Assembly: GCA_963821095.1 (NCBI GenBank)
Contig: CAWGCJ010000023.1
Span: forward strand, 248,001-312,000
Length of the DNA: 64,000 bases
Source of the DNA: CAVPHV01 sp963821095
GTDB taxonomy: Bacteria; Actinomycetota; Acidimicrobiia; Spongiisociales; UBA5794
Direction of reading: 5' to 3'
Shown here in pieces: positions 51,395 through 60,228 of the stretch. Within the stretch, counting starts at the first letter, position 1; the number at the start of each line of letters is the position of its first letter. Position numbers and translations under genes: made by a program. The notes below the pieces were generated by a model. It ran no database searches. It saw nothing but the letters and a program-made list of their open reading frames with translations, and was not told the DNA's origin.

Positions 51395-52759
51395 TCACTG
51401 TGGCGGCGGGTCGGCAGACCGTGGTGGGGCGTCGATCGGCTGGAGTGACTGGAGACGACTCGACGACCACGCGGGCTCTTCGACGTCGCGCACGGGGCGG
51501 CGCCACAGCGGGGTCAGCATCAATAGGGCTGTGACGGTCAGCGCCAGAATCGAGCCGGTGAGGTAGACGGCGACGAGTCCAAACTCCGCCGCCAGGTATC
51601 CACCGAATGCGGCGGACACCGGGATCGGAAGCAGGGCAATCGTTCTGGCCGCCGTCGTGACCCTGCCCAGGAGGAAGTCCGGGGTGAGGCGCTGGCGCAT
51701 GGTGACAAAGGCGATATTCACCCAGGCCACGCCCGCAACGGCGACCGCAGCCGGCAAGACGGCCCAGAATGAGCTGAGTATGGCGACTGCGCCGAAGCCA
51801 AGACCCAGCAGCGCCAAACCCGCAATGTACATCCGACCCAGGCTCCACCGGGCGGCAATCCGGGGAGCGAGCATCACGCCGATCGAGCCGAGCGCAGCCT
51901 GCAGGGCGATGAACAGTCCGACCTGGGCCTGGTCCCGAAAAAGCCACTCGAGTGAAGAGGGGAGCGTCACGGCGACCGTGATGCGTTCTGCGATGAACAG
52001 GACAAGTAGGGCTTCGAGTGGGGCAAACACCAGATTGGCCACGGCGGCACCGAGCGTTGCCCACCGCAGATGCGGATCGCGGAACAGGAATCGGATGCCC
52101 CGCCGCAGCTGCTGTCCGATGTTGGTGTGCCTGGCTCGCTCCACCGGGCGCAACTCGCGCACCCTGAGGAGGAAGAGGGCCGAGACGACGAAGGTGGCTC
52201 CATCGACGATGAAGGCGAGAGTGAACCCGCCCGCCGATGCCACGAGCACGCCACCGATCGCGGGGCCGATCGACCATGCGAGCGTCCGGGCCAGCGAGAG
52301 TCGCGAGTTGATGTCGACCAGGTACGAGTCACCCGTCAGCGCCGGCAGCAATGCCTGCAGCCCCGAGTCGAACACCAGCGACAGGGAGCCAACGAGGAAG
52401 GCGGCGACGAAGACGACCCAGACCTCGACGTCGCGCGTGGCGACCAGCGCGGCAATGCCAAAGAAGATCGCGGCCCTGAGTACGTCGGAGAGGATGAGGA
52501 TGCGCCGGATGGCGTATCGGTCGAGCACCACTCCCGCCACGAGCCCGAACAGGAGCAGGGGAAGGGTTTCGGCGGCGGCAACGAGACCGAGGTCCTCGGG
52601 GCGTCCTGTGATGCTGAGCACCAGCAGCGGAAGGGTCACGTAGGCGATGTAGTCGCCGAGGAGGGAGACCGCCTGCCCGATGACGATCGGTGGCATGTTC
52701 AGGCGCGCTCGACTGCGGTCGCGCAATGCATCCAGGCCCGGTTGCTCGAGAGCACGCAT
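51395..52759 (-). CDS. MFS exporter, EntS-like
   Basis: A 454-residue 12-helix major facilitator. It shows 'QAVSLLGDYIAYVTLPLLVL', the family loop 'GVVLDRYAIRRILILSDVLR' and 'MRQRLTPDFLLGRVTTAART', a signature of the EntS/multidrug group. ATG 52759 is chosen because a TAGCAT box ends eight bases before it and the longer reading has a low-complexity start. A relative of this gene survives only as a fragment at 35062. It is convergent with the Rieske-TPP gene. The substrate is unknown. Confidence 0.88.
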   Translation of the reverse strand: MRALEQPGLDALRDRSRARLNMPPIVIGQAVSLLGDYIAYVTLPLLVLSITGRPEDLGLVAAAETLPLLLFGLVAGVVLDRYAIRRILILSDVLRAAIFFGIAALVATRDVEVWVVFVAAFLVGSLSLVFDSGLQALLPALTGDSYLVDINSRLSLARTLAWSIGPAIGGVLVASAGGFTLAFIVDGATFVVSALFLLRVRELRPVERARHTNIGQQLRRGIRFLFRDPHLRWATLGAAVANLVFAPLEALLVLFIAERITVAVTLPSSLEWLFRDQAQVGLFIALQAALGSIGVMLAPRIAARWSLGRMYIAGLALLGLGFGAVAILSSFWAVLPAAVAVAGVAWVNIAFVTMRQRLTPDFLLGRVTTAARTIALLPIPVSAAFGGYLAAEFGLVAVYLTGSILALTVTALLMLTPLWRRPVRDVEEPAWSSSRLQSLQPIDAPPRSADPPPQ

Positions 52760-52914
52760 TGGCGGGGATGCTAGTGACCGCTGCGCCGGCGCGGGATCGC
52801 AGGAGGGGACTATTGGAGAATGGCCCTCTACGACCGTTGGCATCCGGCCCGCACCAGAAATCGGGTAGCCTCAGGGTCGCAGACAACCGCGCACCAATCG
52901 ACAGGGGAAGAGAG

Positions 52915-53397
52915 ATGGCGAACCAAGCCGAGCTGCCGGAGCTCGTTGAACAATTCGTCGAGATGTCGAAGGAGTACCTTCTGCAGGAGACGGTTGAGCC
53001 TGCGAAGAAGCTCGGCCGCTACGCTGGGTACGCAATCGGTGCCGCCGCTGCCTTTGCGCTCGGAGCGCTCTTCCTCTCCATTGCCGGGGCTCGTTTCATC
53101 ATTCGGGTGCTACCGGATGGGCCGTATTGGCAGGGGCTCGGCTACGTACTGGCCGCCATCGCCCTCGCCATCGTGGCCGCCGTCATCATCAACGTGACCC
53201 AACGCACCACTCCAGACATGGCGGCCAAGGGAACGGCCGACGCATTGGACGAAGCCGACGACGACAGCGCGGTCGTGTCGGTCGCTGCTGCAAGCGAGGA
53301 CTCAGCCCCGAGCCCGAGTGAGGATTCAGTCAGCAGCCCGGCCGAGGACAGCATCACCGGCCCGGACGACGATTCAGACAGCAAGGAGAGTGCGTAG
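52915..53397 (+). CDS. Two-helix membrane protein with acidic Ser-rich tail
   Basis: A 160-residue protein. An amphipathic N-terminus ('LPELVEQFVEMSKEYLLQET') is followed by two membrane helices ('YAIGAAAAFALGALFLSIAG', 'GYVLAAIALAIVAAVIINVT'). The tail contains 'EDS' repeats. The layout resembles actinobacterial phage-holin-superfamily (DUF1469-like) membrane proteins often found near cell-envelope genes. It starts an operon of small membrane proteins leading to trmI. GGGGAAGAGAG precedes ATG 52915. Confidence 0.65.
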   Translation: MANQAELPELVEQFVEMSKEYLLQETVEPAKKLGRYAGYAIGAAAAFALGALFLSIAGARFIIRVLPDGPYWQGLGYVLAAIALAIVAAVIINVTQRTTPDMAAKGTADALDEADDDSAVVSVAAASEDSAPSPSEDSVSSPAEDSITGPDDDSDSKESA

Positions 53398-53398
53398 C

Positions 53399-53599
53399 GT
53401 GGCCATCACCCGCGACGATCTCGAAGCCAAGCTACGCGAGATCGAGACGATAGTTGACGAGACCAAAGTGCAAGCCAGGAACACGGGGGTTGTGGTGGCT
53501 GTTGCCGTTGTGGCCGTCGTTGCGCTGGCGTTCGTATTTGGGCGTCGCAAGGGCAAGACCCAGGGCGGGGCTCGCATCGAGGTGTACCGCCTGCGATGA
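53399..53599 (+). CDS. Small one-helix membrane protein
   Basis: A 66-residue protein with an acidic amphipathic N-terminal helix ('DDLEAKLREIETIVDETKVQ'), one membrane helix ('GVVVAVAVVAVVALAFVFG') and a basic end. The start is GTG 53399, one base after the previous stop, with AAGGAG about ten bases upstream. It is probably a partner of the preceding two-helix protein. I do not recognise the family. Confidence 0.6.
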   Translation: MAITRDDLEAKLREIETIVDETKVQARNTGVVVAVAVVAVVALAFVFGRRKGKTQGGARIEVYRLR

Positions 53600-53624
53600 G
53601 CCAATTCTGTGAAGTGGGGTCGGC

Positions 53625-53855
53625 ATGACGAACACCATCTGGAGAGGTCTCCAGTGGCTGTTCGGCGGCGCCCGCACCGGCAACTCGTTTCTGGCCGGGC
53701 TGGGAACCGCCGTTTCCATCGTTGGGTGGATGAGAAAGCGTCGGGGGCCCGCCAAAGAGCTCGTCTTTGCCAAGAACCTGCGCGAGGGAGAGGCCATCAA
53801 AGTGCGGTTCATGCGTGGCGACGAAGAGCTCGACAGCGCTGAGATCGAGGGGTGA
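53625..53855 (+). CDS. Small membrane-associated protein
   Basis: A 76-residue protein. The first half has 'GLQWLFGGARTGNSFLAGLG', a glycine-rich hydrophobic segment, then 'RKRRGPAKELVFAKNLREGE' and a short strand-forming end. It is the third gene of the small-protein run, 25 bases after the previous stop. It may be a membrane-surface partner of the neighbours. There is no family match that I can name. Confidence 0.55.
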   Translation: MTNTIWRGLQWLFGGARTGNSFLAGLGTAVSIVGWMRKRRGPAKELVFAKNLREGEAIKVRFMRGDEELDSAEIEG

Positions 53856-53858
53856 GCA

Positions 53859-53963
53859 ATGGTCGCCAAGCGCCAAAGTAGGTTTGTTCAGATCACCGTC
53901 TGGGTCGTGGTCATCGCCATGGTCATCAGCGTGGTCGGCATCGTCGGCTCGGCCATCTTCTGA
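53859..53963 (+). CDS. Very small membrane protein (34 residues)
   Basis: ATG 53859 to TGA 53963 encodes a basic start 'MVAKRQSRFVQ' and one long membrane helix 'VWVVVIAMVISVVGIVGSAI'. GAGGGGTGAG lies four bases before it. It fills the gap between two genes of the same operon exactly and has a typical small-membrane-protein composition, so it is probably real. Its function is unknown. Confidence 0.55.
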   Translation: MVAKRQSRFVQITVWVVVIAMVISVVGIVGSAIF

Positions 53964-53975
53964 TCCGGCGCCATC

Positions 53976-54833
53976 GTGAGTGAACCGTTTCGCGCGGGAG
54001 AACCGTGCCTGCTGCTGGACGCAAAGGGTCGTCGCTATCTGCTGACCCTCAAGCCCGACTCGGAGTTCCAGTATCACCGCGGCATCCTGAGCCACGCAAC
54101 GATCATCGGCTCACGCGAGGGGACGATCCATCACTCATCGAAGGGGTCTCGCCTCACGGCGCTACGGCCCCGCCTCGCCGACTATGTGGTCAAGATGGGC
54201 CGCGGGGCGACGGTGTCGTATCCCAAGGACTCCGGCGCCATCCTGGTGTGGGCCGACATCGGGCCCGGTCAGACCGTTCTCGAGGCGGGGACCGGGTCGG
54301 GGGGCTTGGCCATGGTGCTCGCCCGCGCCGTGATCCCCGGGGGGCGAGTGGTGAGCTGCGAGCGGCGTGAGGATCATCTCGGCCACGCCAGGGGCCTCAT
54401 CGAGAAGTACTACGGTGAGATTCCGGAGCATCTGGATCTGCGGCTCGGCTCGGTCGAAGACCTGATCGAGGAAGTCCGCCCCGACCGAATGGTGCTCGAC
54501 CTCCCCGAACCCTGGCATTCGGTCGAGGCTGCAGCTGCCCACATGGCCGACGGCGGGATCTTCTGCTGCTATCTGCCCACCGTGCCCCAGGTGCAGACCG
54601 TGAGGGACGCGATTTCGGCGACCGGGCGCTTCGCCGAGGTGTTGACCTTTGAGATCATGTTGCGGGAGTGGGCGGTCGAGGGCCGCTCTGTTCGCCCCAG
54701 TCACCGCATGATCGGCCACACCGGCTTCATCACCGTTGCACGTCTGGTTCGCCCCGAAGAGAAACCGGAAGATGCCCCCGCGCAGCAAGCGGCGCAGGGC
54801 GCGGATGAGGACGCGGAGAAGGCCCCGCAGTAG
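53976..54833 (+). CDS. trmI: tRNA (adenine-58-N1)-methyltransferase TrmI
   Basis: TrmI methylates A58 in the T-loop of tRNA. The 285-residue protein has an N-terminal beta domain with 'GAILVWADIGPGQTVLEAGT' leading into SAM motif I ('EAGTGSGGLAMVLARAV'). Then come 'CERREDHLGHARGLIEKYYG' and the catalytic-loop aspartate region 'DRMVLDLPEPWHSVEAAAAH'. A disordered acidic tail ends it. trmI directly before the ARC/Mpa proteasome genes is the standard actinobacterial order. Start GTG 53976. Confidence 0.95.
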   Translation: MSEPFRAGEPCLLLDAKGRRYLLTLKPDSEFQYHRGILSHATIIGSREGTIHHSSKGSRLTALRPRLADYVVKMGRGATVSYPKDSGAILVWADIGPGQTVLEAGTGSGGLAMVLARAVIPGGRVVSCERREDHLGHARGLIEKYYGEIPEHLDLRLGSVEDLIEEVRPDRMVLDLPEPWHSVEAAAAHMADGGIFCCYLPTVPQVQTVRDAISATGRFAEVLTFEIMLREWAVEGRSVRPSHRMIGHTGFITVARLVRPEEKPEDAPAQQAAQGADEDAEKAPQ

Positions 54834-54843
54834 CAGGGCCTTC
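54818..54843 (+). terminator. Hairpin overlapping the trmI stop codon
   Basis: GAAGGCCC and GGGCCTTC pair perfectly around a ten-base loop that contains the TAG stop. There is no T-tract. It probably ends the small-protein-trmI transcript before the convergent ferredoxin gene. Confidence 0.5.
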
Positions 54844-54869
54844 CACCGTCGATTGGTGCGTTGTGGTGT

Positions 54870-55115
54870 CTACGGCTCGATGAAGATGCACTCTCCCGGG
54901 CATTCCTCGGCCGATTCGACGACCAGGTCGAGTTGGCCTTCGGGGATGGCGGCGAGACCCTCGGCGCCCTGTGAGTTGCCAGCCGACTCTGCGAAGATCT
55001 TCTCGCCTTCGCGGACGTAGGCGAGTCCGTCATCGAGGAGGACGAAGACGTCGGGAGCAATCTCCTCGCAAAGACCGTCTCCCGTGCAGAGGTCTTGGTC
55101 GATCCAAACCTTCAT
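54870..55115 (-). CDS. Ferredoxin (3Fe-4S type)
   Basis: An 81-residue acidic electron carrier. The cluster ligands are in 'DLCTGDGLCEEIAP' (CxxGxGxC-like, with the middle cysteine replaced, typical of 3Fe-4S) and 'AEECPGECIFIE'. It begins 'MKVWIDQDLCTGDGLC'. Such ferredoxins serve cytochrome P450s or other oxygenases. A copy between trmI and the proteasome ATPase on the opposite strand is common in actinobacteria. GGAAGG lies before ATG 55115. Confidence 0.9.
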   Translation of the reverse strand: MKVWIDQDLCTGDGLCEEIAPDVFVLLDDGLAYVREGEKIFAESAGNSQGAEGLAAIPEGQLDLVVESAEECPGECIFIEP

Positions 55116-55239
55116 CGTGCAGCTTCCTTCCGTTTCCGGCCACTTGGGCCGGCAATCCATGTGCTGAGCGCCAACACGTTAGACGCTTTGGAGTCGATAC
55201 TGTTCCTCTCGCAGCTCTTCAGTTGCCGCGAGAAGTCCG

Positions 55240-55268
55240 TTACGGTTTCCCGTGCTCTCGCCTACACT
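55240..55268 (+). promoter_or_regulatory. Promoter of the Pup-proteasome operon
   Basis: TTACGG, a 17-base spacer and TACACT lie 69 bases before the GTG of the ATPase gene, in the divergent gap with the ferredoxin gene. Confidence 0.55.
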
Positions 55269-55336
55269 TGGCAACCCGGGCGAGAGGGCGAAGGCTCTTT
55301 CGCTGAGGGCTGCACGACCCCAGAGGGAGGCAATGA

Positions 55337-57061
55337 GTGGTGGATCACTCAGACGGTGACGTTCACGACCTTCGGGCAACGGTCAGGATGCTGGAGGAAG
55401 AGGTTGCGGTCTTGCGCCGCCGGCTCCAGGATGCGCCGCGCCGGGTCCGAGTACTCGAGGAGCGCCTCCTCGAGTCGAAGAACAAGCTCTCGCAAGCTAC
55501 CTCGCAGAACCAGAAGCTAGCCGCCGCCCTCGAAGAGACCAGGGAACAACTCGCCCTGCTGCGCGAAGAGGTCGAGAAACTCACCGCACCCCCCAATCCG
55601 TTCGGCATGGTGCTCGGAATCAACGAAGACGGCACCGCCGACGTGTTCACCTCCGGCCGCAAATTGCGGGTGAACGTTGAGCCTGCCATCGAGATCAAGG
55701 CGCTCGAGGTGGGTCAGGAAGTGTTGCTGAACGAGGCGTATAACGTCATCGACGTCCGTTCGTTCGAGCAGGCGGGCGAGGTCGTCACGATCAAGGAAGT
55801 ACTCGAAGAGAACCGGCTCATCGTTCTCGGTCGCGCCGATGAAGAGCGCGTCGTCGAATTGGCGGCCCCGCTGCACGGCGAGTTCATCCGGGTCGGCGAT
55901 CACGTGCGGATGGAGCCGCGTACCGGACTTGTGTTCGAGAAGCTCGTTCGACCCGAGGTCGAAGAGTTGGTGCTCGAAGAAGTCCCCGATGTCACCTATC
56001 ACCAGATCGGCGGACTCGGCGACCAGATCGAGACCATCCAGGACGCCATCGAGCTTCCCTACATCTACAAGGAGCGCTTTTACGACTACGCCTTGGCACC
56101 ACCGAAGGGCGTGCTGCTCTACGGCCCCCCAGGGTGTGGCAAGACGCTGATCGCCAAGGCGGTCGCCAACAGCCTCGCCAAGGCGGTGGCGGCCAAGGAG
56201 GGGCGCGACGACGCTCGCTCCTACTTCTTGAACATCAAAGGCCCTGAGCTGCTCAACAAGTACGTCGGCGAGACGGAACGCCAGATCAGGCTCATTTTCC
56301 AGCGGGCGAAGGAGAAGTCGGATGAGGGCTTCCCCGTCATCGTGTTCTTCGACGAGATGGACTCGTTGTTCCGTACCAGAGGCACCGGGGTCTCTTCCGA
56401 TGTCGAATCGACGATCGTTCCCCAGCTGCTGTCAGAGCTCGACGGGGTCGAGACGCTCAAGAATGTGATCGTCATCGGCGCATCCAACCGCGAGGACCTG
56501 ATCGATCCGGCCATCCTGCGTCCCGGACGGCTCGATGTGAAGATCAAGATCGAACGGCCCGACGAAACCGCAGCCGCGCAGATCTTCCAGATTTATCTGA
56601 CCGAGCAGCTGCCGTTCGCGGAGAGCGAGCTCAACCGCTACGACGGTGATCGCGCCGCGATGATCGAGTCGATGGTCGGCGAGGTCGTCACCCGGATGTA
56701 CGACGAGTCCGACAAGAATCGGTTCCTCGAGGTCACGTACGCCAACGGCGACCGAGAGGTCCTCTTCTTCAAGGACTTCGCCAGCGGCGCCATGATCGAA
56801 AACATCGTGCGGAGAGCCAAGAAGGACGCCATCAAACGCGAGATCGCCGGTGAGCCGGAAGGCCTGCAACGCACCGACCTGCTCAATGCGATCACCCAGG
56901 AGTTCCGCGAGCACGAGGATCTGCCGAACACCACGAACCCCGACGACTGGGCGAGGATCTCAGGCAAGAAGGGGGAGCGCATCGTCTACGTGCGCACGCT
57001 GATCGAAGGCGACGGGGAAAGTCGCACCATCGAAGCTGTTACTCCCGGCCAATACCTGTGA
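55337..57061 (+). CDS. mpa: Proteasome-associated AAA ATPase ARC/Mpa
   Basis: This hexameric ATPase recognises pupylated proteins and threads them into the 20S proteasome. The 574-residue protein has an N-terminal coiled coil (about 8-85) that binds Pup, and OB domains (90-205). The AAA module has Walker A 'GPPGCGKT' (263-270), Walker B 'IVFFDEMDSLF' and arginine fingers in 'LIDPAILRPGRLD'. The C-terminus 'TPGQYL' is the penultimate-tyrosine motif that docks on the proteasome. GTG 55337 has AGAGGGAGG upstream. dop follows after 16 bases. Confidence 0.96.
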   Translation: MVDHSDGDVHDLRATVRMLEEEVAVLRRRLQDAPRRVRVLEERLLESKNKLSQATSQNQKLAAALEETREQLALLREEVEKLTAPPNPFGMVLGINEDGTADVFTSGRKLRVNVEPAIEIKALEVGQEVLLNEAYNVIDVRSFEQAGEVVTIKEVLEENRLIVLGRADEERVVELAAPLHGEFIRVGDHVRMEPRTGLVFEKLVRPEVEELVLEEVPDVTYHQIGGLGDQIETIQDAIELPYIYKERFYDYALAPPKGVLLYGPPGCGKTLIAKAVANSLAKAVAAKEGRDDARSYFLNIKGPELLNKYVGETERQIRLIFQRAKEKSDEGFPVIVFFDEMDSLFRTRGTGVSSDVESTIVPQLLSELDGVETLKNVIVIGASNREDLIDPAILRPGRLDVKIKIERPDETAAAQIFQIYLTEQLPFAESELNRYDGDRAAMIESMVGEVVTRMYDESDKNRFLEVTYANGDREVLFFKDFASGAMIENIVRRAKKDAIKREIAGEPEGLQRTDLLNAITQEFREHEDLPNTTNPDDWARISGKKGERIVYVRTLIEGDGESRTIEAVTPGQYL

Positions 57062-57077
57062 CGACTGGGATCTGAAC

Positions 57078-58564
57078 GTGGCCATCCCGAAGGTCCTCGG
57101 CACCGAGACCGAGTTTGGGATCACCGTGCGCAACCAGCCCGACTTCAACCCGGTGTTGGCTTCGAGCACGGTGATCAATTCGTATGTCGGGCGAACGAGC
57201 CAAGATCCAATGGTCATTTGATGAAGAGTCCCCGGGACGCGACGCCCGCGGCTTCGGGTTCGAGGATTCGCTTCCCAGCGAAATCGAGACGGGCCTTGTC
57301 AACGTCGTGCTGACCAACGGGGCCCGGCTCTACGTCGATCACGCCCACCCCGAGTTCTCGACGCCCGAATGCTGTCGATCCGCTCGAAGCGGCCAAATAC
57401 GACAAGGCCGGCGAGTTCGTCATGGCCCGCGCCGTCGCTGCGGCCCAGGAGCGCCTGGCGGCCGGCGAACGCATGCTGATCCACAAGAACAACAGCGACG
57501 GCAAGGGGAACTCGTACGGCGCCCACGAGAACTACCTGCTTGGCAGAGACCTTGCCTTCGGCGACATCGTCAAACACTTCACCGCGTTTCTGGTCACGCG
57601 TCAGGTGTTCACCGGGTCGGGCAAGGTCGGCGCCGAGAACGGGCGTCCCGCAGTCGACTTCCAGATCACCCAGCGGGCCGATTTCTTCGAGGAAGAGGTC
57701 GGCCTCGAGACCACCCTGAAGCGACCCATCATCAACACCCGAGACGAACCGCACGCCGACTCTGCAAAGTACCGGCGCCTGCACGTCATCATCGGCGACG
57801 CGACCCGCTCGGAGGTGCAAACCTTCCTCAAATTGGGAAGCGCCGCCCTGATTCTCGACGCGCTCGAGGACGGGGCGCTGCCTGAGCCGCTGCTTCTGGC
57901 CGATCCGGTCAATGCGGTGTGGGGAGTCAGCCACGATCCGACGTTGCGTCACACCCTTGAATTGATCGACGGGCGGGTGCTGACGGCACTCGAGGCCCAG
58001 TGGCAGTACTTCGAGTGGGCCACCAAGTACGTCAACGAGACCGGCGCCGTCGTGAAGTACGGCGAGGTGCTGCGAGTGTGGGAGGAGATCCTCACCGATC
58101 TCGAGCGCGACCCTCGTTCAACCGCGGATCGCCTGGACTGGACGGCAAAGCTCCAATTGCTCGAGGGCTTTCGCGAGCGCGACGGGCTCGAATGGGATGA
58201 TGCCAAGCTGCGACTGCTCGACCTCCAGTACCACGACGTGAATCCCCGCCGTGGCCTCTACGATCGGCTGGTGGCCGCCGGCCGCATGCAGCGATTATTC
58301 ACCGATGACGAGATCTGGTCGGCCGTGTCCGACCCGCCGGAGGGCACCCGCGCCTATTTTCGCGGGCGCTGTGTCGCCAAGTTCGGAGATGCGCTGGTTG
58401 CCGCCAACTGGGATTCCCTGGTGTTCGATGTCGGCGAAGACGCGTTGAAGCGAGTGCCTATGATGGAGCCGCGGCGCGGCAGCAGAGATCGTGTAGGGGA
58501 CCTGCTGGACCGCTCGGATACGCCTGCGGCGCTGCTGCGGGCCCTGGGAGGCGAAGATGGCTGA
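57078..58564 (+). pseudogene. dop: Depupylase/deamidase Dop, interrupted by two +1 frameshifts
   Basis: Dop removes Pup from substrates and, where needed, deamidates it. The gene reads 'VAIPKVLGTETEFGI' from GTG 57078. It shifts frame near 57192 (one extra C; continues 'ERAKIQWSFDEESPGRDARG') and again at 57373 (one extra T; 'TPEC' continues 'VDPLEAAKYDKAGEF'), then is intact to 58564. The catalytic 'GTETEFGI' glutamate, the 'RPIINTRDEPHAD' loop and the C-terminal domain are all present over about 495 codons. The only defects are two single bases 181 apart, so assembly error is a serious possibility. Its stop overlaps pup. Confidence 0.9.
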
Positions 58565-58751
58565 ACAAGAACGTAAACAGACTCGTTCCACGGAGAGCAC
58601 TGAGGAGACGGCCGAAACCGTTGACGAAGCTGCCGTGGAAGGCGAGGAGATCACAGAGCGGATCGACGACCTCCTCGAGGAAATCGACTCCGTGTTGGAA
58701 GAAAACGCAGAGGAATTCGTCAAGAACTACGTGCAGAAGGGCGGCGAGTGA
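58557..58751 (+). CDS. pup: Prokaryotic ubiquitin-like protein Pup
   Basis: Pup is the 64-residue tag joined to lysines of proteins bound for the proteasome. It is acidic and intrinsically disordered, with a C-terminal helix ('ITERIDDLLEEIDSVLEENA') that binds the ATPase and 'EEFVKNYVQKGGE' at the end. The last residue is Glu, not Gln as in mycobacteria, so no deamidation is needed before ligation. ATG 58557 overlaps the dop stop and its own stop overlaps prcB. Confidence 0.97.
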   Translation: MAEQERKQTRSTESTEETAETVDEAAVEGEEITERIDDLLEEIDSVLEENAEEFVKNYVQKGGE

Positions 58752-59551
58752 GCGGAACCCACGACCGCTTCACCGGTCCGCTCCCGCTCGACGCTCCGAC
58801 GATTGCGTCGAGCTTCAGCGCTCTCCTCGAGCAGCGTGCCCTGCAGCCGACCTGGGCGACCGATCCGCAGGGCGGTGACCTCGAGATTCCTGAGGCGACA
58901 ACGGTCCTGGCCTTGCGCTACGCCGACGGTGTCGTGATGGCCGGTGACCGCAGAGCGACCGCAGGCAACGTGATCGCCCACAAGCGAGTTCAGAAGGTGT
59001 TCCCGGCCGATGAGTATTCGGCGGTGGCCATCTCAGGAACAGCGGGCATGGCGCTCGAACTCATCAAGCTGTTCCAAACCGAACTCGAGCACTACGAAAA
59101 GATCGAGGGCACCCGGCTCAGCCTCGAAGGGAAGGCCAACTATCTGGCCAGGATGGTGCGCGGCAATCTGGCGCTCGCCTTCCAGGGCCTGGTTGTTGTG
59201 CCCCTGTTCTGCGGTTTCGACGAGTCGCAGCAAGAGGGCCGCCTCTACACGTTCGACGTCGTCGGCGGCCGCTACGAAGAGCAGGAGTACGCCACGACCG
59301 GCTCCGGTGGCGCCGAGGCCAAGGCCTTTCTCAAATCGGCATTCCGTCCCGATCTCGACAGAGCCGCCGCCCTCAACCTCGCCGTCGAGGCGCTGGTGGC
59401 CGCGGCCGAGGAGGACGCTGCCACAGGCGGGCCCGACCTCAAGCGCGGCATCTATCCAAATGTCGTCTCCGTCACCACGGACGGCTTCCGCGAAGTCGGT
59501 GACGATGACATCGCCGCTATTGCATCTCGGGTGATGGAGGCACGGCCATGA
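58748..59551 (+). CDS. prcB: 20S proteasome beta subunit
   Basis: PrcB is the proteolytic subunit of the 20S core. The 267-residue precursor has a 50-residue propeptide. Cleavage between 'PEA' and 'TTVLALRYADGVVMAGDRRA' exposes Thr51 as the nucleophile. The lysine/aspartate of the active site lie in 'DRRATAGNVIAHKRV', and 'ISGTAGMALELIKLFQTELE' is typical of the fold. GTG 58748 is coupled to pup, and prcA overlaps its end. Confidence 0.96.
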   Translation: MSGTHDRFTGPLPLDAPTIASSFSALLEQRALQPTWATDPQGGDLEIPEATTVLALRYADGVVMAGDRRATAGNVIAHKRVQKVFPADEYSAVAISGTAGMALELIKLFQTELEHYEKIEGTRLSLEGKANYLARMVRGNLALAFQGLVVVPLFCGFDESQQEGRLYTFDVVGGRYEEQEYATTGSGGAEAKAFLKSAFRPDLDRAAALNLAVEALVAAAEEDAATGGPDLKRGIYPNVVSVTTDGFREVGDDDIAAIASRVMEARP

Positions 59552-60228
59552 CGATGCCGTTCTACGTCCCGCCCGAGCAGCTGATCAAGGATCGGGCTGA
59601 ATTCGCCCGCAAGGGGATCGCCCGGGGCCGATCGATCGTGGTGGCCGAGTATGCCGACGGTGTCCTCCTGATCGGCGAGAACCCAAGCGGCTCGTTGCAC
59701 AAGCTCGCCGAGATCTACGACGCAATCGGCTTTGCCGGCGTTGGCCGCTTCAACGAGTTCGAGATGCTGCGGGTGGCTGGCATCCGCTACGCCGACCTCA
59801 AGGGCTACTCGTATGGCCGGCCCGACGTCACCGGAAAAGGCCTGGCCAACGCCTATTCGCAGACCATGGGCACGATTTTCACTCATGAGGTCAAGCCGTA
59901 CGAAGTCGAGGTGTTCGTCGCCGAGGTGGGGGCCGATGCCGAGCAAACCCGGCTCTATCGGATTCAATTCGACGGCACCCTGCGCACCGAGCAGCAGTTT
60001 GGGGCGATCGGCGGTCAAGACGAGGCCCTGCAGGAGAAGCTCTCCGAGGGATTCGAACCCGGAGCCGATCTGAACGCCGTCATCAAGCTCGCCGTCGATG
60101 CCATCGAAGCCGTTGAGGAGCGCGAGATTCCGGCGGGGGACTGGGAGGCCGCAGTGCTGGACCGCAACCTCGGCAGGCGGAAGTTCCGGCGCCTCGGCGC
60201 TGCCGAAATCGAGGCGGCCAGGCAGTGA
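59548..60228 (+). CDS. prcA: 20S proteasome alpha subunit
   Basis: PrcA forms the outer rings and gate of the 20S core and binds the ATPase C-terminal tails. The 226-residue protein starts 'MTMPFYVPPEQLIKDRAEFA', the family gate-and-H0-helix segment, followed by 'GIARGRSIVVAEYADGVLLI' and 'YDAIGFAGVGRFNEFEMLR'. It has no propeptide or catalytic threonine. ATG 59548 overlaps the prcB stop. Confidence 0.96.
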   Translation: MTMPFYVPPEQLIKDRAEFARKGIARGRSIVVAEYADGVLLIGENPSGSLHKLAEIYDAIGFAGVGRFNEFEMLRVAGIRYADLKGYSYGRPDVTGKGLANAYSQTMGTIFTHEVKPYEVEVFVAEVGADAEQTRLYRIQFDGTLRTEQQFGAIGGQDEALQEKLSEGFEPGADLNAVIKLAVDAIEAVEEREIPAGDWEAAVLDRNLGRRKFRRLGAAEIEAARQ

